Shown here one piece after another: positions 1-4,718 of a stretch of DNA of 5,455 bases. This DNA comes from a bacterium (GTDB lineage Bacteria; Desulfobacterota; GWC2-55-46; S146-80; JALXFI01): NCBI GenBank assembly GCA_027069035.1, contig JALXFI010000250.1, positions 1 to 5,455 on the forward strand, read 5' to 3'. The stretch's first letter is position 1. Each line of letters starts with the position of its first letter. Position numbers and translations under genes: made by a program. The notes under the pieces were generated by a model that searched no databases, was not told the DNA's origin, and saw only the letters and a list, made by a program, of their open reading frames with translations.

Positions 1-168
1 TTCCTCCATTGCGATTAGTTGCAGCGCCTTTACTTTTTCAAGCATCAAATTTGATAGAACCGTCTTGTACTGTTTGAATGCAAGAACGCCGGCAATATCT
101 TCAAGTTTTTTTCTTAAGATTGCGACGCCGTTTACTCTTGCAACTATATCCTTATTGTTTTTCCCCAT
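1..168 (-). CDS. 5' end of a minus-strand gene, possibly a SurA/parvulin-type peptidyl-prolyl isomerase (partial)
   Basis: The reading frame starts at an ATG (bases 168-166) and stays open for 56 codons to the left edge, so the C-terminal part is missing. A strong ribosome binding site, AGGAGG, lies about 9 nt upstream and fixes the start. The protein begins MGKNNKDIVARVNGVAI and continues with a lysine-rich, helical stretch ending in LMLEKVKALQLIAMEE. The 'VARVNG-x-I' start followed by a helix with a leucine-rich end resembles the N-terminal chaperone region of SurA/PpiC-like proteins, in which 'VNG.PIT' precedes a helix and a 'LI..EL..QEA' segment. There is no signal peptide, so it would be cytoplasmic, unlike SurA. 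The frame, start and SD are seen directly. The family assignment is a weak inference from a short N-terminus, and no catalytic domain is visible. It has its own promoter, divergent from the DksA-like gene. Confidence 0.7.
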   Translation of the reverse strand, partial: MGKNNKDIVARVNGVAILRKKLEDIAGVLAFKQYKTVLSNLMLEKVKALQLIAMEE

Positions 169-205
169 GAGAAGTGCCCTCCTGATTTTTAAGAAGTAAG
201 TTTTT

Positions 206-234
206 ACAATACCTTAAGCGGTGCGGAAAGTCAA
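206..234 (-). promoter_or_regulatory. sigma70-type promoter of the leftmost gene
   Basis: Read on the minus strand, TTGACT (234-229) is followed after exactly 17 nt by TATTGT (211-206). The predicted start point is near base 199-200, giving a 5' UTR of about 30 nt that contains the AGGAGG site of the gene starting at 168. It is seen in the sequence only; activity is inferred. Confidence 0.6.
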
Positions 235-250
235 GTAAATGTCAGCTCCC

Positions 251-273
251 GAATCCCGCCATATCGGGATTTG
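251..273 (+). repeat. REP-like hairpin, copy 1 (diverged)
   Basis: The arms AATCCCG (252-258) and CGGGATT (265-271) surround CCATAT. CCC at 248-250 can also pair with GGG at 273-275 across a G-T wobble. It is a diverged member of the family found again at 861, 3435 and 4520. It sits between the two divergent promoters of this intergenic region, and its right end is 15 nt from the -35 box of the DksA-like gene. Confidence 0.65.
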
Positions 274-288
274 GGGAATAGTTTTATA

Positions 289-316
289 TTGACAAACTTT
301 TTTATTAGTGTATATT
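289..316 (+). promoter_or_regulatory. sigma70-type promoter of the DksA-like gene
   Basis: A consensus TTGACA (289-294) is followed after 16 nt by TATATT (311-316). The predicted start is near 323, about 30 nt before the ATG at 354. Because the -10 box covers 311-316, an in-frame upstream start codon at 315 cannot be used by this transcript. Confidence 0.7.
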
Positions 317-353
317 GCTATACTTCAAAAAAAAATTTAGAGGTTGGACTCAT

Positions 354-779
354 ATGGTAAGACAAAATTTAATAAAAACAATAAAAAAGCAACTTTTGGA
401 ATTAAAAGAAGAACTTCTTGTCGGTATAGATGAGGATATAAAATCCGAAACCAATGAATCTAAGTTTGAGATCGGTGATGTCCATGACTATGCTAGCAGT
501 GAAAGGGAGAGAGAGATAAGCAGAATATTAGGTGATAGGGATAGAGAAAAGCTTTTAGATATCGATGATGCACTCCAGAGAATTGATGATGGAACCTATG
601 GTATCTGTGAAGAGTGTGGCGAGCCTATTGGAGAAGGCAGGTTAAAGGTTATGCCTTTTGCAAGGGAGTGTATAGAGTGCAAGACTATTGAAGAACGGGA
701 AATGGGCGCAAAAAAAAGATATGATGATCATGAAGTGATAGGCAAGGTTGATATGATTACATTTGAAGATGAAGAGTAG
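354..779 (+). CDS. DksA/TraR-family zinc-finger transcription regulator
   Basis: The protein has 141 residues. DksA-family proteins bind in the secondary channel of RNA polymerase through a coiled coil and, often with ppGpp, adjust initiation at rRNA, tRNA and biosynthetic promoters. The features are visible in order. Residues 1-35 are a charged helix. Residues 42-48 read DVHDYAS, matching the D-x-x-D-x-A tip motif by which DksA acts (Asp42, Asp45 and Ala47 align with E. coli Asp71, Asp74 and Ala76). A second charged helix follows, then a C4 zinc finger with Cys85, Cys88, Cys106 and Cys109, and an acidic tail. It is close to E. coli DksA (151 aa) in length. The ATG at 354 is chosen because AGAGG lies 10 nt upstream and the promoter's -10 box overlaps any earlier start. 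It is monocistronic, with a terminator at 808-838. The family is clear; whether it is the true DksA orthologue or a related paralogue is open. Confidence 0.9.
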   Translation: MVRQNLIKTIKKQLLELKEELLVGIDEDIKSETNESKFEIGDVHDYASSEREREISRILGDRDREKLLDIDDALQRIDDGTYGICEECGEPIGEGRLKVMPFARECIECKTIEEREMGAKKRYDDHEVIGKVDMITFEDEE

Positions 780-807
780 TGTATAAATCTTACATAATGT
801 AAAAAAA

Positions 808-838
808 GGCACGGTTTGGTTTAGACTGTGCCTTTTTT
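808..838 (+). terminator. intrinsic terminator after the DksA-like gene
   Basis: The 8-bp stem is GGCACGGT (808-815) with ACTGTGCC (825-832), containing one G-T wobble, and has a 9-nt loop and six T residues (833-838). An A7 tract (801-807) on the other side would extend the stem and could let it work on the opposite strand too. It lies 29 nt after the stop codon. Confidence 0.85.
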
Positions 839-860
839 ATTGTATCTTTCTGATGAATAT

Positions 861-884
861 CAAATCCCGCTATATCGGGATTTG
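861..884 (+). repeat. REP-like hairpin, copy 2
   Basis: The arms CAAATCCCG (861-869) and CGGGATTTG (876-884) pair perfectly over 9 bp around CTATAT. The right flank GGGTCGA (883-889) recurs, inverted, beside copy 3, so the conserved unit is longer than the hairpin and has an orientation. It lies between the terminator at 808-838 and apbE. Confidence 0.8.
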
Positions 885-919
885 GGTCGAGAAGTAGAAA
901 CTGGATTTTGGTGTCGGGT

Positions 920-1945
920 ATGTGTTGGCTGAAACGATCACATATTATAGCAATATCTTTTTTTATCATCTTTCTTTCAATTATTCTTACCTTTCTTGCC
1001 AAGCAGAGCCGAAAAAAAGAAGAGATAAGCAGAACTGAACTCTTGATGGGCACATTTGTCGAGATAAAGGTTGTGGGAAGCGGTAGAGAAAAACTGCATA
1101 GCGCTGTAAACAAAGCATTTGAGGAGATGAGCCGATTGGAAGGCATGATGAGCCGTTACAACGATGGAAGTGAGGTTGCGGCACTGGAAAGGGGTGCAGA
1201 GACTTGTGTCGATGTATCACAAGAGATGATCGATGTAGTAGAAAAAGCCGTTAATGTATCAATCCTTTCGGGCGGCCTTTTTGATGTAACGGTGGGGCCT
1301 TTTGTGAGATTATGGAATTTTAATGAAGGTGAAGAAAAAATACCGACAGAAAATGAGATAAAATCCACTCTTCCGCTTATCGGCTACAGGAATATATTCG
1401 TAAACAGGGAACTCTCATGCATAAGGCTTGGCAAGAAGGGGATGCGTTTGACCCTTGGAGGCATAGCGAAAGGTTATATAGTCGACAGGGCGATGAATGT
1501 ATTGCGGCTTAACGGTGTAAAAAACGCCCTTATCAATGCCGGTGGAGATATAAAGGTTATAAGGGAGAGTAATGAAAAACCCTGGCGTATAGGGATACAG
1601 CATCCAAGAGACAGGCAAAAGATATTTGCAACTGTGGATATATATAACGGTTCTATAGCCACGTCAGGGGACTATGAAAGGTTTTTTACAAGGGATGGGG
1701 TAAGATATCATCACATCCTCGATCCAAGGACAGGCATGCCGGCAAAAAGTGGTGTGGAAAGTGTGAGTATTGTTGCAAATGATTCCTATTACAGCGATGC
1801 ACTGGCAACCGCTGTTTTTGTTATGGGCAGAGAAAAGGGGTTGACGCTTGTAGAAAGGCTTAAGAATGTAGAGGGGGTAATTATTGATAATAAAGGTAGG
1901 CCATGGGTTTCATCCGGTTTAAAGGGCAGGATAAATTACAATTGA
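920..1945 (+). CDS. apbE: FAD:protein FMN transferase (ApbE), membrane-anchored
   Basis: The protein has 341 residues, a normal ApbE length. ApbE takes FMN from FAD and links it through a phosphoester bond to Thr/Ser of target flavoproteins (RnfG, NqrB/C, urocanate or fumarate reductase-like proteins), acting on the outer face of the cytoplasmic membrane. Residues 9-27 form one hydrophobic segment with no lipobox Cys after it, so it is probably an uncleaved anchor rather than a lipoprotein signal. Family motifs follow in order: LLMGTFVEI (41-49), GGLFDVTVGP (118-127), LGGIAKGYIVDRA (179-191), NAGGD (207-210 region), HHILDPRTG (264-272) and SDALATA (292-298, Mg-binding Asp). The start is uncertain: the ATG at 920 gives a sensible anchor but has no clear Shine-Dalgarno site, and TTG 908 and GTG 911 are in frame upstream. 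Its 3' end meets mltG tail to tail. No target flavoprotein is visible in the window. Confidence 0.95.
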   Translation: MCWLKRSHIIAISFFIIFLSIILTFLAKQSRKKEEISRTELLMGTFVEIKVVGSGREKLHSAVNKAFEEMSRLEGMMSRYNDGSEVAALERGAETCVDVSQEMIDVVEKAVNVSILSGGLFDVTVGPFVRLWNFNEGEEKIPTENEIKSTLPLIGYRNIFVNRELSCIRLGKKGMRLTLGGIAKGYIVDRAMNVLRLNGVKNALINAGGDIKVIRESNEKPWRIGIQHPRDRQKIFATVDIYNGSIATSGDYERFFTRDGVRYHHILDPRTGMPAKSGVESVSIVANDSYYSDALATAVFVMGREKGLTLVERLKNVEGVIIDNKGRPWVSSGLKGRINYN

Positions 1946-1947
1946 GA

Positions 1948-2949
1948 CTATTTATTGTGTAATTGGTATTTTAGAACAGCCCTGTTGTGCTCTGCAAGTG
2001 TTTTTGAGAATATATGTGAACCGTCATTTTTTGATACAAAATATAGATAATTAACTGGTGACGGATTAACTGCAGCGATAAGCGCTTGTTCCCCGGGACT
2101 TGCTATCGGGCCTGGCGGGAGCCCTTGTATAATATAGGTATTGTATGGTGTATAGGTTAATATATCCTTTTTTTTTAGATTGCCGTTAAAATCATGTATT
2201 CCATAGATCACTGTAGGGTCGCTCTGGAGTTTTTCTCTTCTTTTTAGGCGGTTATGAAATACAGCGGAAATAACAGCTTTTTCTTCATCTGAGCCTGCCT
2301 CTTTCTCAATAATAGAAGCAAGTATGACAACGGATTCTCTGGTCATGTTATTTTTTTCTGCCGCCTCTTTGATGTATGTTCTGTAGACTTTGTTAAAACG
2401 TTTTACCATTGTTCTTATAATCTCTTTACCGCCCATAAGCTTGTTAAAACGATAAGTATCGGGAAACAGAAAGCCTTCAAGGCTCCTGCCCTTTATTCCA
2501 AGAGAAGCGATAAAGTCTCTGTCAAAGGCAATATCAAGGAATTCTTTCCTTGAAACAAGTTTTGCCTTATCAAAGACTTGGGCTATCTGATATATGTTAT
2601 ATCCCTCCGGAATTGTAATAGTATAGTCTTTTGAGACGCCCTTTGTGATCTTGCCAAGCACATCTGCCGGCAGCATTGATGTGTTGAGTTCGTATTCACC
2701 TGCTTTCACATTCTTGATTGCTCCATTAAACTTTGCAAATAATGTGAAGTTCTCCGCATTCTTTATTATGCCTTCTCTTTCAAGTTTATCTGCTACCCAG
2801 CTAAAGCTTGCCCCATGAGGGATAAACACCGTTTTTATTGCTCGTTTGTTATCCGGCGGGGTATTAAGATATACGTATATATGAGTGATAATTATGAGTA
2901 ATATTGTTGCAAAGACGAGTAGTATGATTTTAGCTTTCTTCATGTCCAT
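1948..2949 (-). CDS. mltG: endolytic murein transglycosylase MltG (YceG-like)
   Basis: The protein has 333 residues, close to the E. coli protein (340). MltG cleaves nascent peptidoglycan glycan strands at the membrane and so sets strand length. An N-terminal membrane segment (about residues 5-27) follows a short basic cytoplasmic start. A LysM-like region comes next (VFIPHGASFSWVADKL, 41-56). The catalytic domain has EGFLFPDTY (158-166), ILASIIEKEAG (209-219) with Glu215 at the position of the catalytic Glu218 of E. coli, QSDPTVIYG (242-250), GLPPGPIASPG (276-286) and NPSPVNYLYFV (295-305). Everything expected is present. ATG 2949 and ATG 2943 (Met3) are both possible starts, with only a weak AAGAAAGA site upstream. 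It lies 18 nt downstream of ruvX and is presumably cotranscribed with it. Its stop is 2 nt from that of apbE. Confidence 0.96.
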   Translation of the reverse strand: MDMKKAKIILLVFATILLIIITHIYVYLNTPPDNKRAIKTVFIPHGASFSWVADKLEREGIIKNAENFTLFAKFNGAIKNVKAGEYELNTSMLPADVLGKITKGVSKDYTITIPEGYNIYQIAQVFDKAKLVSRKEFLDIAFDRDFIASLGIKGRSLEGFLFPDTYRFNKLMGGKEIIRTMVKRFNKVYRTYIKEAAEKNNMTRESVVILASIIEKEAGSDEEKAVISAVFHNRLKRREKLQSDPTVIYGIHDFNGNLKKKDILTYTPYNTYIIQGLPPGPIASPGEQALIAAVNPSPVNYLYFVSKNDGSHIFSKTLAEHNRAVLKYQLHNK

Positions 2950-2967
2950 TCTTTCTTGTATCTTTGC

Positions 2968-3384
2968 CTACGCGTGTGCCACTGAATCGAGATAGTTCTG
3001 TAGTATCAAAACGGCAGCCATCTTATCAATAACTTTTCTTCTTTTAGTTCGGCTTATATCTGCCTCTATAAGTGTCCTTTCTGCCATAATAGTTGTAAAT
3101 CTTTCGTCCCAGAAAACAACAGGAAGCTTTACACTTTCCTTCAAGGCCTCTATAAAAGAGGTGATTTTATTGGTTTCCGGACCAAGAGTTCCGTCTGTCC
3201 TTCTTGGATATCCGACTATAAGTTTTGTGCATTTGTATTCTTTAATAATCTCCTCAATCTCTTTTCTGTCTTTGTCTGCACTGCTTCTTTTTACTGTTTT
3301 TAAACCCTGAGCGGTTATGCCGAGTCCATCGCTTATTGCAATGCCTATCCTTTTTTCACCTATATCAAGCCCCAGAATTTTCAT
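2968..3384 (-). CDS. ruvX: RuvX/YqgF, RNase H-fold Holliday junction resolvase-like nuclease
   Basis: The protein has 138 residues, the usual length for YqgF. This small RNase H-fold nuclease is linked to pre-16S rRNA maturation and to Holliday junction resolution. GLDIGEKRIGIAISD (5-19) carries the first catalytic Asp (Asp7). LIVGYPRRTDGTLG (55-68) is the second strand motif, FWDERFTT (91-98) supplies the Glu, and ID-KMAAVLILQNYLD (119-133) supplies the last Asp. The frame is open upstream to 3468, but the added 28 residues are merely the translation of hairpin copy 3 and promoter DNA, so the ATG at 3384 starting MKILGLDIG is the true start. No Shine-Dalgarno site precedes it. A promoter (3419-3391) places the transcription start at or within about 2 nt of this ATG. 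It is the first gene of a ruvX-mltG operon. Confidence 0.95.
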   Translation of the reverse strand: MKILGLDIGEKRIGIAISDGLGITAQGLKTVKRSSADKDRKEIEEIIKEYKCTKLIVGYPRRTDGTLGPETNKITSFIEALKESVKLPVVFWDERFTTIMAERTLIEADISRTKRRKVIDKMAAVLILQNYLDSVAHA

Positions 3385-3390
3385 TGTTTT

Positions 3391-3419
3391 AAAATATAAA
3401 GAGATGCTTTCCAAGTCAA
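3391..3419 (-). promoter_or_regulatory. promoter of ruvX-mltG, predicted to give a leaderless mRNA
   Basis: On the minus strand, TTGACT (3419-3414) is followed after 17 nt by TATTTT (3396-3391). Six nucleotides (AAAACA) then precede the ATG at 3384, so the standard spacing puts +1 on the A of the start codon. An alternative -10, TATATT (3398-3393, spacer 15), would leave at most about 2 nt of leader. Confidence 0.6.
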
Positions 3420-3433
3420 GGGTAAACTTCGAC

Positions 3434-3637
3434 CCAAATCCCGCGATAGCGGGATTTGAAATTGGCAATACATCTTTAACTGCTGTGTTCTCGGCGATTT
3501 TTTTCTCACCGTACCGGTTATGTACACCTCAAAAGAAAAATCGTCTGCGGCCTTGCGTTTAAAGCGTCTTGCCAATTTACCCAAAAACCTATCTCTGTTT
3601 TTAGGTTCGATATTCGGGTGGCATTTATCTGTTGACT
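3434..3637. repeat. ~200-bp repeat element, copy A
   Basis: Bases 3434-3602 match 4519-4688 with, by hand count, nine substitutions and one single-base indel (about 94% identity). The first 52 bases or so are identical. Beyond 3602 the similarity weakens but resumes as GG-TGGCATT... up to TTGAC (3632-3636), with about 12 nt missing from copy B. The unit comprises a perfect hairpin at its left end, a short reading frame on the minus strand, and a -35 box at its right end. There are no transposase gene and no obvious terminal inverted repeats. Copy A lies between the ruvX promoter and the tRNA-Val promoter. Confidence 0.85.
3435..3458 (-). repeat. REP-like hairpin, copy 3 (perfect)
   Basis: The arms CAAATCCCGC (3435-3444) and GCGGGATTTG (3449-3458) pair over 10 bp around GATA. 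Read on the minus strand it continues GGGTCGA, like copy 2, and its end is exactly 15 nt upstream of the ruvX -35 box. Confidence 0.9.
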
Positions 3638-3660
3638 TAGCCATGTCTTTTAAGTAATAT
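3632..3660 (+). promoter_or_regulatory. promoter of tRNA-Val(CAC)
   Basis: TTGACT (3632-3637) is followed after 17 nt by TAATAT (3655-3660), a near-consensus sigma70 promoter. The tRNA begins at 3668, only 7 nt after the -10 box, so the predicted +1 is 3667 or 3668 and the precursor would have almost no 5' leader. The -35 box belongs to the right end of repeat copy A. Confidence 0.7.
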
Positions 3661-3667
3661 TTTCTCA

Positions 3668-3739
3668 GGGCGGTTAACTCAGCGGGAGAGTGCCACCTTC
3701 ACACGGTGGAAGTCACTGGTTCGATCCCAGTACCGCCCA
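3668..3739 (+). tRNA. tRNA-Val (anticodon CAC)
   Basis: A full 72-nt cloverleaf can be drawn. The acceptor is GGGCGGT (3668-3674) with ACCGCCC (3732-3738). The D arm is ACTC/GAGT with a 7-nt loop. The anticodon stem is CCACC/GGTGG with loop TTCACAC, so the anticodon CAC (3700-3702) reads valine GTG codons. The variable loop has 5 nt, and the T arm is ACTGG/CCAGT with TTCGATC. All stems are fully paired and the discriminator is A3739. The 3' CCA is not encoded and must be added. No terminator follows before the next gene, 24 nt downstream. Confidence 0.97.
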
Positions 3740-3763
3740 CTGTATATTTGAAAGGAGATAAGG

Positions 3764-4234
3764 ATGGAAAACGTTGAATGGTTAAAGAAGTTGTTTCTCT
3801 TTAAAGGTATTGCCCCTCAGAAATTAAAAGAAGTGAGCGGGCTTATGGAATCAAGAAAGTACCACTCCGGTCAGGTTATCTATAGTGAACATGACAGCGG
3901 CGGATGCCTTTATATTATAAAGAGCGGAAAGGTAAGGGTTTACAGAAAGGGCAAAAACATGTCCGATGTTGAACTTGCAACCCTTAAGGCAAAGGACGTA
4001 TTCGGAGAGATGTCTTTTCTTGATGAGAGCCCTCATACGGCTAACATAGCTGCCGTAGAAGATACGGAACTTCTGGTTTTAAGCAAAGACCGTTTTGAGG
4101 AACTTGTTGAATCAAACCCGAAACTTGCCTATCTGATCACAAAAAATCTGCTTCTTGTCATTGAATCCATTATAAGAAAGATGAACGCAGAGTATGTTTC
4201 TCTTATGGAGTATATGTATGTGTTTGGTAAGTGA
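3764..4234 (+). CDS. stand-alone cyclic-nucleotide-binding (CRP-type) domain protein without a DNA-binding domain
   Basis: The protein has 156 residues. The family fold (CRP/cNMP-binding beta barrel) is seen in LFLFKGI (10-16), the GQVIYSEHDSGGCLYIIKSGKVRVY core (from 36 to 60), the phosphate-binding cassette starting FGEMSF (80-85), and VLSKDRFEELV (105-115), followed by one C-terminal helix (about 117-142). CRP-type regulators have about 210-230 residues with a helix-turn-helix; that part is absent, so this is a sensor or partner module rather than a transcription factor. In the cassette, Glu82 is kept, but the Arg that contacts the cyclic phosphate in CRP is replaced by His91 (SPHTANIAA), so cAMP or cGMP binding is doubtful. 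The start is firm: AAGGAG lies 6 nt upstream. With no promoter in the 24-nt gap, it probably shares the tRNA-Val transcript. Ligand and partner are unknown. Confidence 0.9.
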   Translation: MENVEWLKKLFLFKGIAPQKLKEVSGLMESRKYHSGQVIYSEHDSGGCLYIIKSGKVRVYRKGKNMSDVELATLKAKDVFGEMSFLDESPHTANIAAVEDTELLVLSKDRFEELVESNPKLAYLITKNLLLVIESIIRKMNAEYVSLMEYMYVFGK

Positions 4235-4238
4235 CCTT

Positions 4239-4519
4239 TTGTTTAAGCAAGGGGCTCCCTTCTTTTTCTCCGTTTTTGATCGTAAGGTGAAGGAAATTTT
4301 TTATAATGTCTTCATTAATTGTTTTGGTGTAAATCCCTGGCATTCTATCTGACCTCCTGCTGTCATATTGTGTCCTCCTGCCATACCTTTTTTGCCAATC
4401 AGTTTCCGGATGGTCTTGTCCACCCGAGCCCTGTCATTGGGTGAGCGAAGGGAGACCTATATCTTCTTCTTGTACCTGCCAAGCCACAATGTCCATGTGA
4501 TCTTTTTGTGCATGTGCTC
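4239..4519 (-). pseudogene. 3' remnant of a DHH/DHHA1-family phosphoesterase gene (broken)
   Basis: On the minus strand, codons from about 4519 to 4460 read LEHMHKKITWTLWLGRYKKKI. An in-frame TAG (4459-4457) follows, then the same frame continues VSLRSPNDRARVDKTIRK and, at 4378-4346, GGHNMTAGGQI. GGH-x-M-x-AGG is the DHHA1 signature of RecJ/nanoRNase-like DHH phosphoesterases, and the preceding 'LGRY..KI-SLRS' fits the strand just before it. This frame stops at 4301, but a second frame starting around 4330 reads EDIIKNFL and then GSPLL, as expected at the family's C-terminus. The fragment thus carries one nonsense mutation and one frameshift. Roughly 90 codons remain of a gene normally more than 300 long. 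The 5' part, including the DHH motif, is gone exactly where repeat copy B begins. The motif is seen directly; the family name rests on it. Confidence 0.8.
4249..4268 (+). terminator. weak candidate terminator after the cyclic-nucleotide-domain gene
   Basis: AAGGG (4249-4253) pairs with CCCTT (4257-4261) over a 3-nt loop and is followed by a T-rich run (4263-4267), 14 nt after the stop codon. The stem is short and lies inside the DHH gene remnant, so it may be fortuitous. Confidence 0.35.
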
Positions 4520-4711
4520 CAAATCCCGCGATAGCGGGATTTGAAATTGGCAATACATCTTTAACTGCTGTGTTTTAGGCGATTTTCTTTCTCACCGCAG
4601 AGGTTATGTACGCCTCAAAAGAAAAATCGCCTGCGGCCTTGCATTTAAAGCGTCTTGCCAATTTGCCCAAAAACCTATCTCTGTTTTTGGGATGTGCATT
4701 GATTCTTGACG
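4519..4711. repeat. ~190-bp repeat element, copy B
   Basis: This is the second copy of the element at 3434-3637, in the same orientation and about 1085 bp away. Its left boundary (CCAAATC) is the last base shared with copy A and coincides with the truncation point of the DHH remnant. Its right end supplies the TTGAC of the ubiC promoter. Compared with copy A it has lost about 12 nt after 4688. Confidence 0.85.
4520..4543 (-). repeat. REP-like hairpin, copy 4 (perfect)
   Basis: The 10-bp arms CAAATCCCGC (4520-4529) and GCGGGATTTG (4534-4543) surround GATA and are identical to copy 3. Unlike copies 2 and 3, the outer flank is not GGGTCGA but DHH-gene sequence, so the flank was replaced at this site. 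Confidence 0.9.
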
Positions 4712-4718
4712 CACTATT
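4575..4718 (-). pseudogene. repeat-borne small reading frame, copy B (no start codon)
   Basis: This is the counterpart of the frame at 3381-3644. An in-frame stop at 4721-4719 precedes it and no ATG or GTG follows in frame, so it cannot be started as it stands. It encodes PKNRDRFLGKLARRFK, FSFEAYIT and VRKKIA, then ends at TAA (4577-4575). This natural stop, lying just before the hairpin, suggests the ancestral gene ended here with the hairpin downstream as a possible terminator. I do not recognise the family. Confidence 0.4.

Larger units (their letters stand above)
3381..3644 (-). pseudogene. repeat-borne small reading frame, copy A (unknown, probably frameshifted remnant)
   Basis: I do not recognise this product. 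An 87-codon frame opens with ATG at 3644. Its first 51 or so residues include KNRDRFLGKLARRFK, then FSFE-YIT and VRKK, and the same series is encoded in copy B (4575-4718). In copy B the frame ends VRKKIA-stop, whereas in copy A one base fewer in the A-tract near 3500 shifts the frame, so translation runs on through hairpin copy 3 and the ruvX promoter. The start codon lies inside the tRNA-Val promoter and no Shine-Dalgarno site is evident. Codon differences between the copies are mostly amino-acid changing, which argues against selection on the protein. The likeliest reading is a decayed, mobile or duplicated gene end carried by the repeat. Confidence 0.35.

Noticed and set aside
315..353. 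Earlier in-frame ATG for the DksA-like gene (13 extra residues)
   Set aside because: It lies within the -10 box of the promoter, lacks a Shine-Dalgarno site, and the extra residues do not look like DksA sequence. ATG 354 has AGAGG 10 nt upstream.
790..1146. Minus-strand open frame opposite apbE, including a 'PNPDIAGF' peptide
   Set aside because: It is antisense to a clear apbE gene. The peptide is simply hairpin copy 2 translated, and the same peptide type appears at copy 3 for the same reason.
1946..1947. Missing terminators between convergent apbE and mltG
   Set aside because: Tail-to-tail genes with a 2-nt gap are common, and no hairpin plus T-tract was found near either end; overlapping transcripts are plausible but nothing unusual can be shown.
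3385..3468. N-terminal extension of ruvX by 28 residues
   Set aside because: The extension is the translation of hairpin copy 3 and of the promoter; RuvX proteins begin at the MKILGLDIG strand.
3317..3562. Plus-strand open frame across the ruvX start and repeat copy A
   Set aside because: It overlaps the real ruvX gene and the hairpin, has no RBS and shows no protein-family signal.
3434..3637. Insertion sequence or tRNA-targeted integrated element next to tRNA-Val
   Set aside because: There is no transposase or integrase and no duplicated tRNA 3' end; the repeat lies at the tRNA's 5' side and copy B has no tRNA nearby.
251..4543. CRISPR array
   Set aside because: The four hairpins are hundreds to thousands of bases apart, in both orientations, with genes between them; there are no regular spacers and no cas genes.
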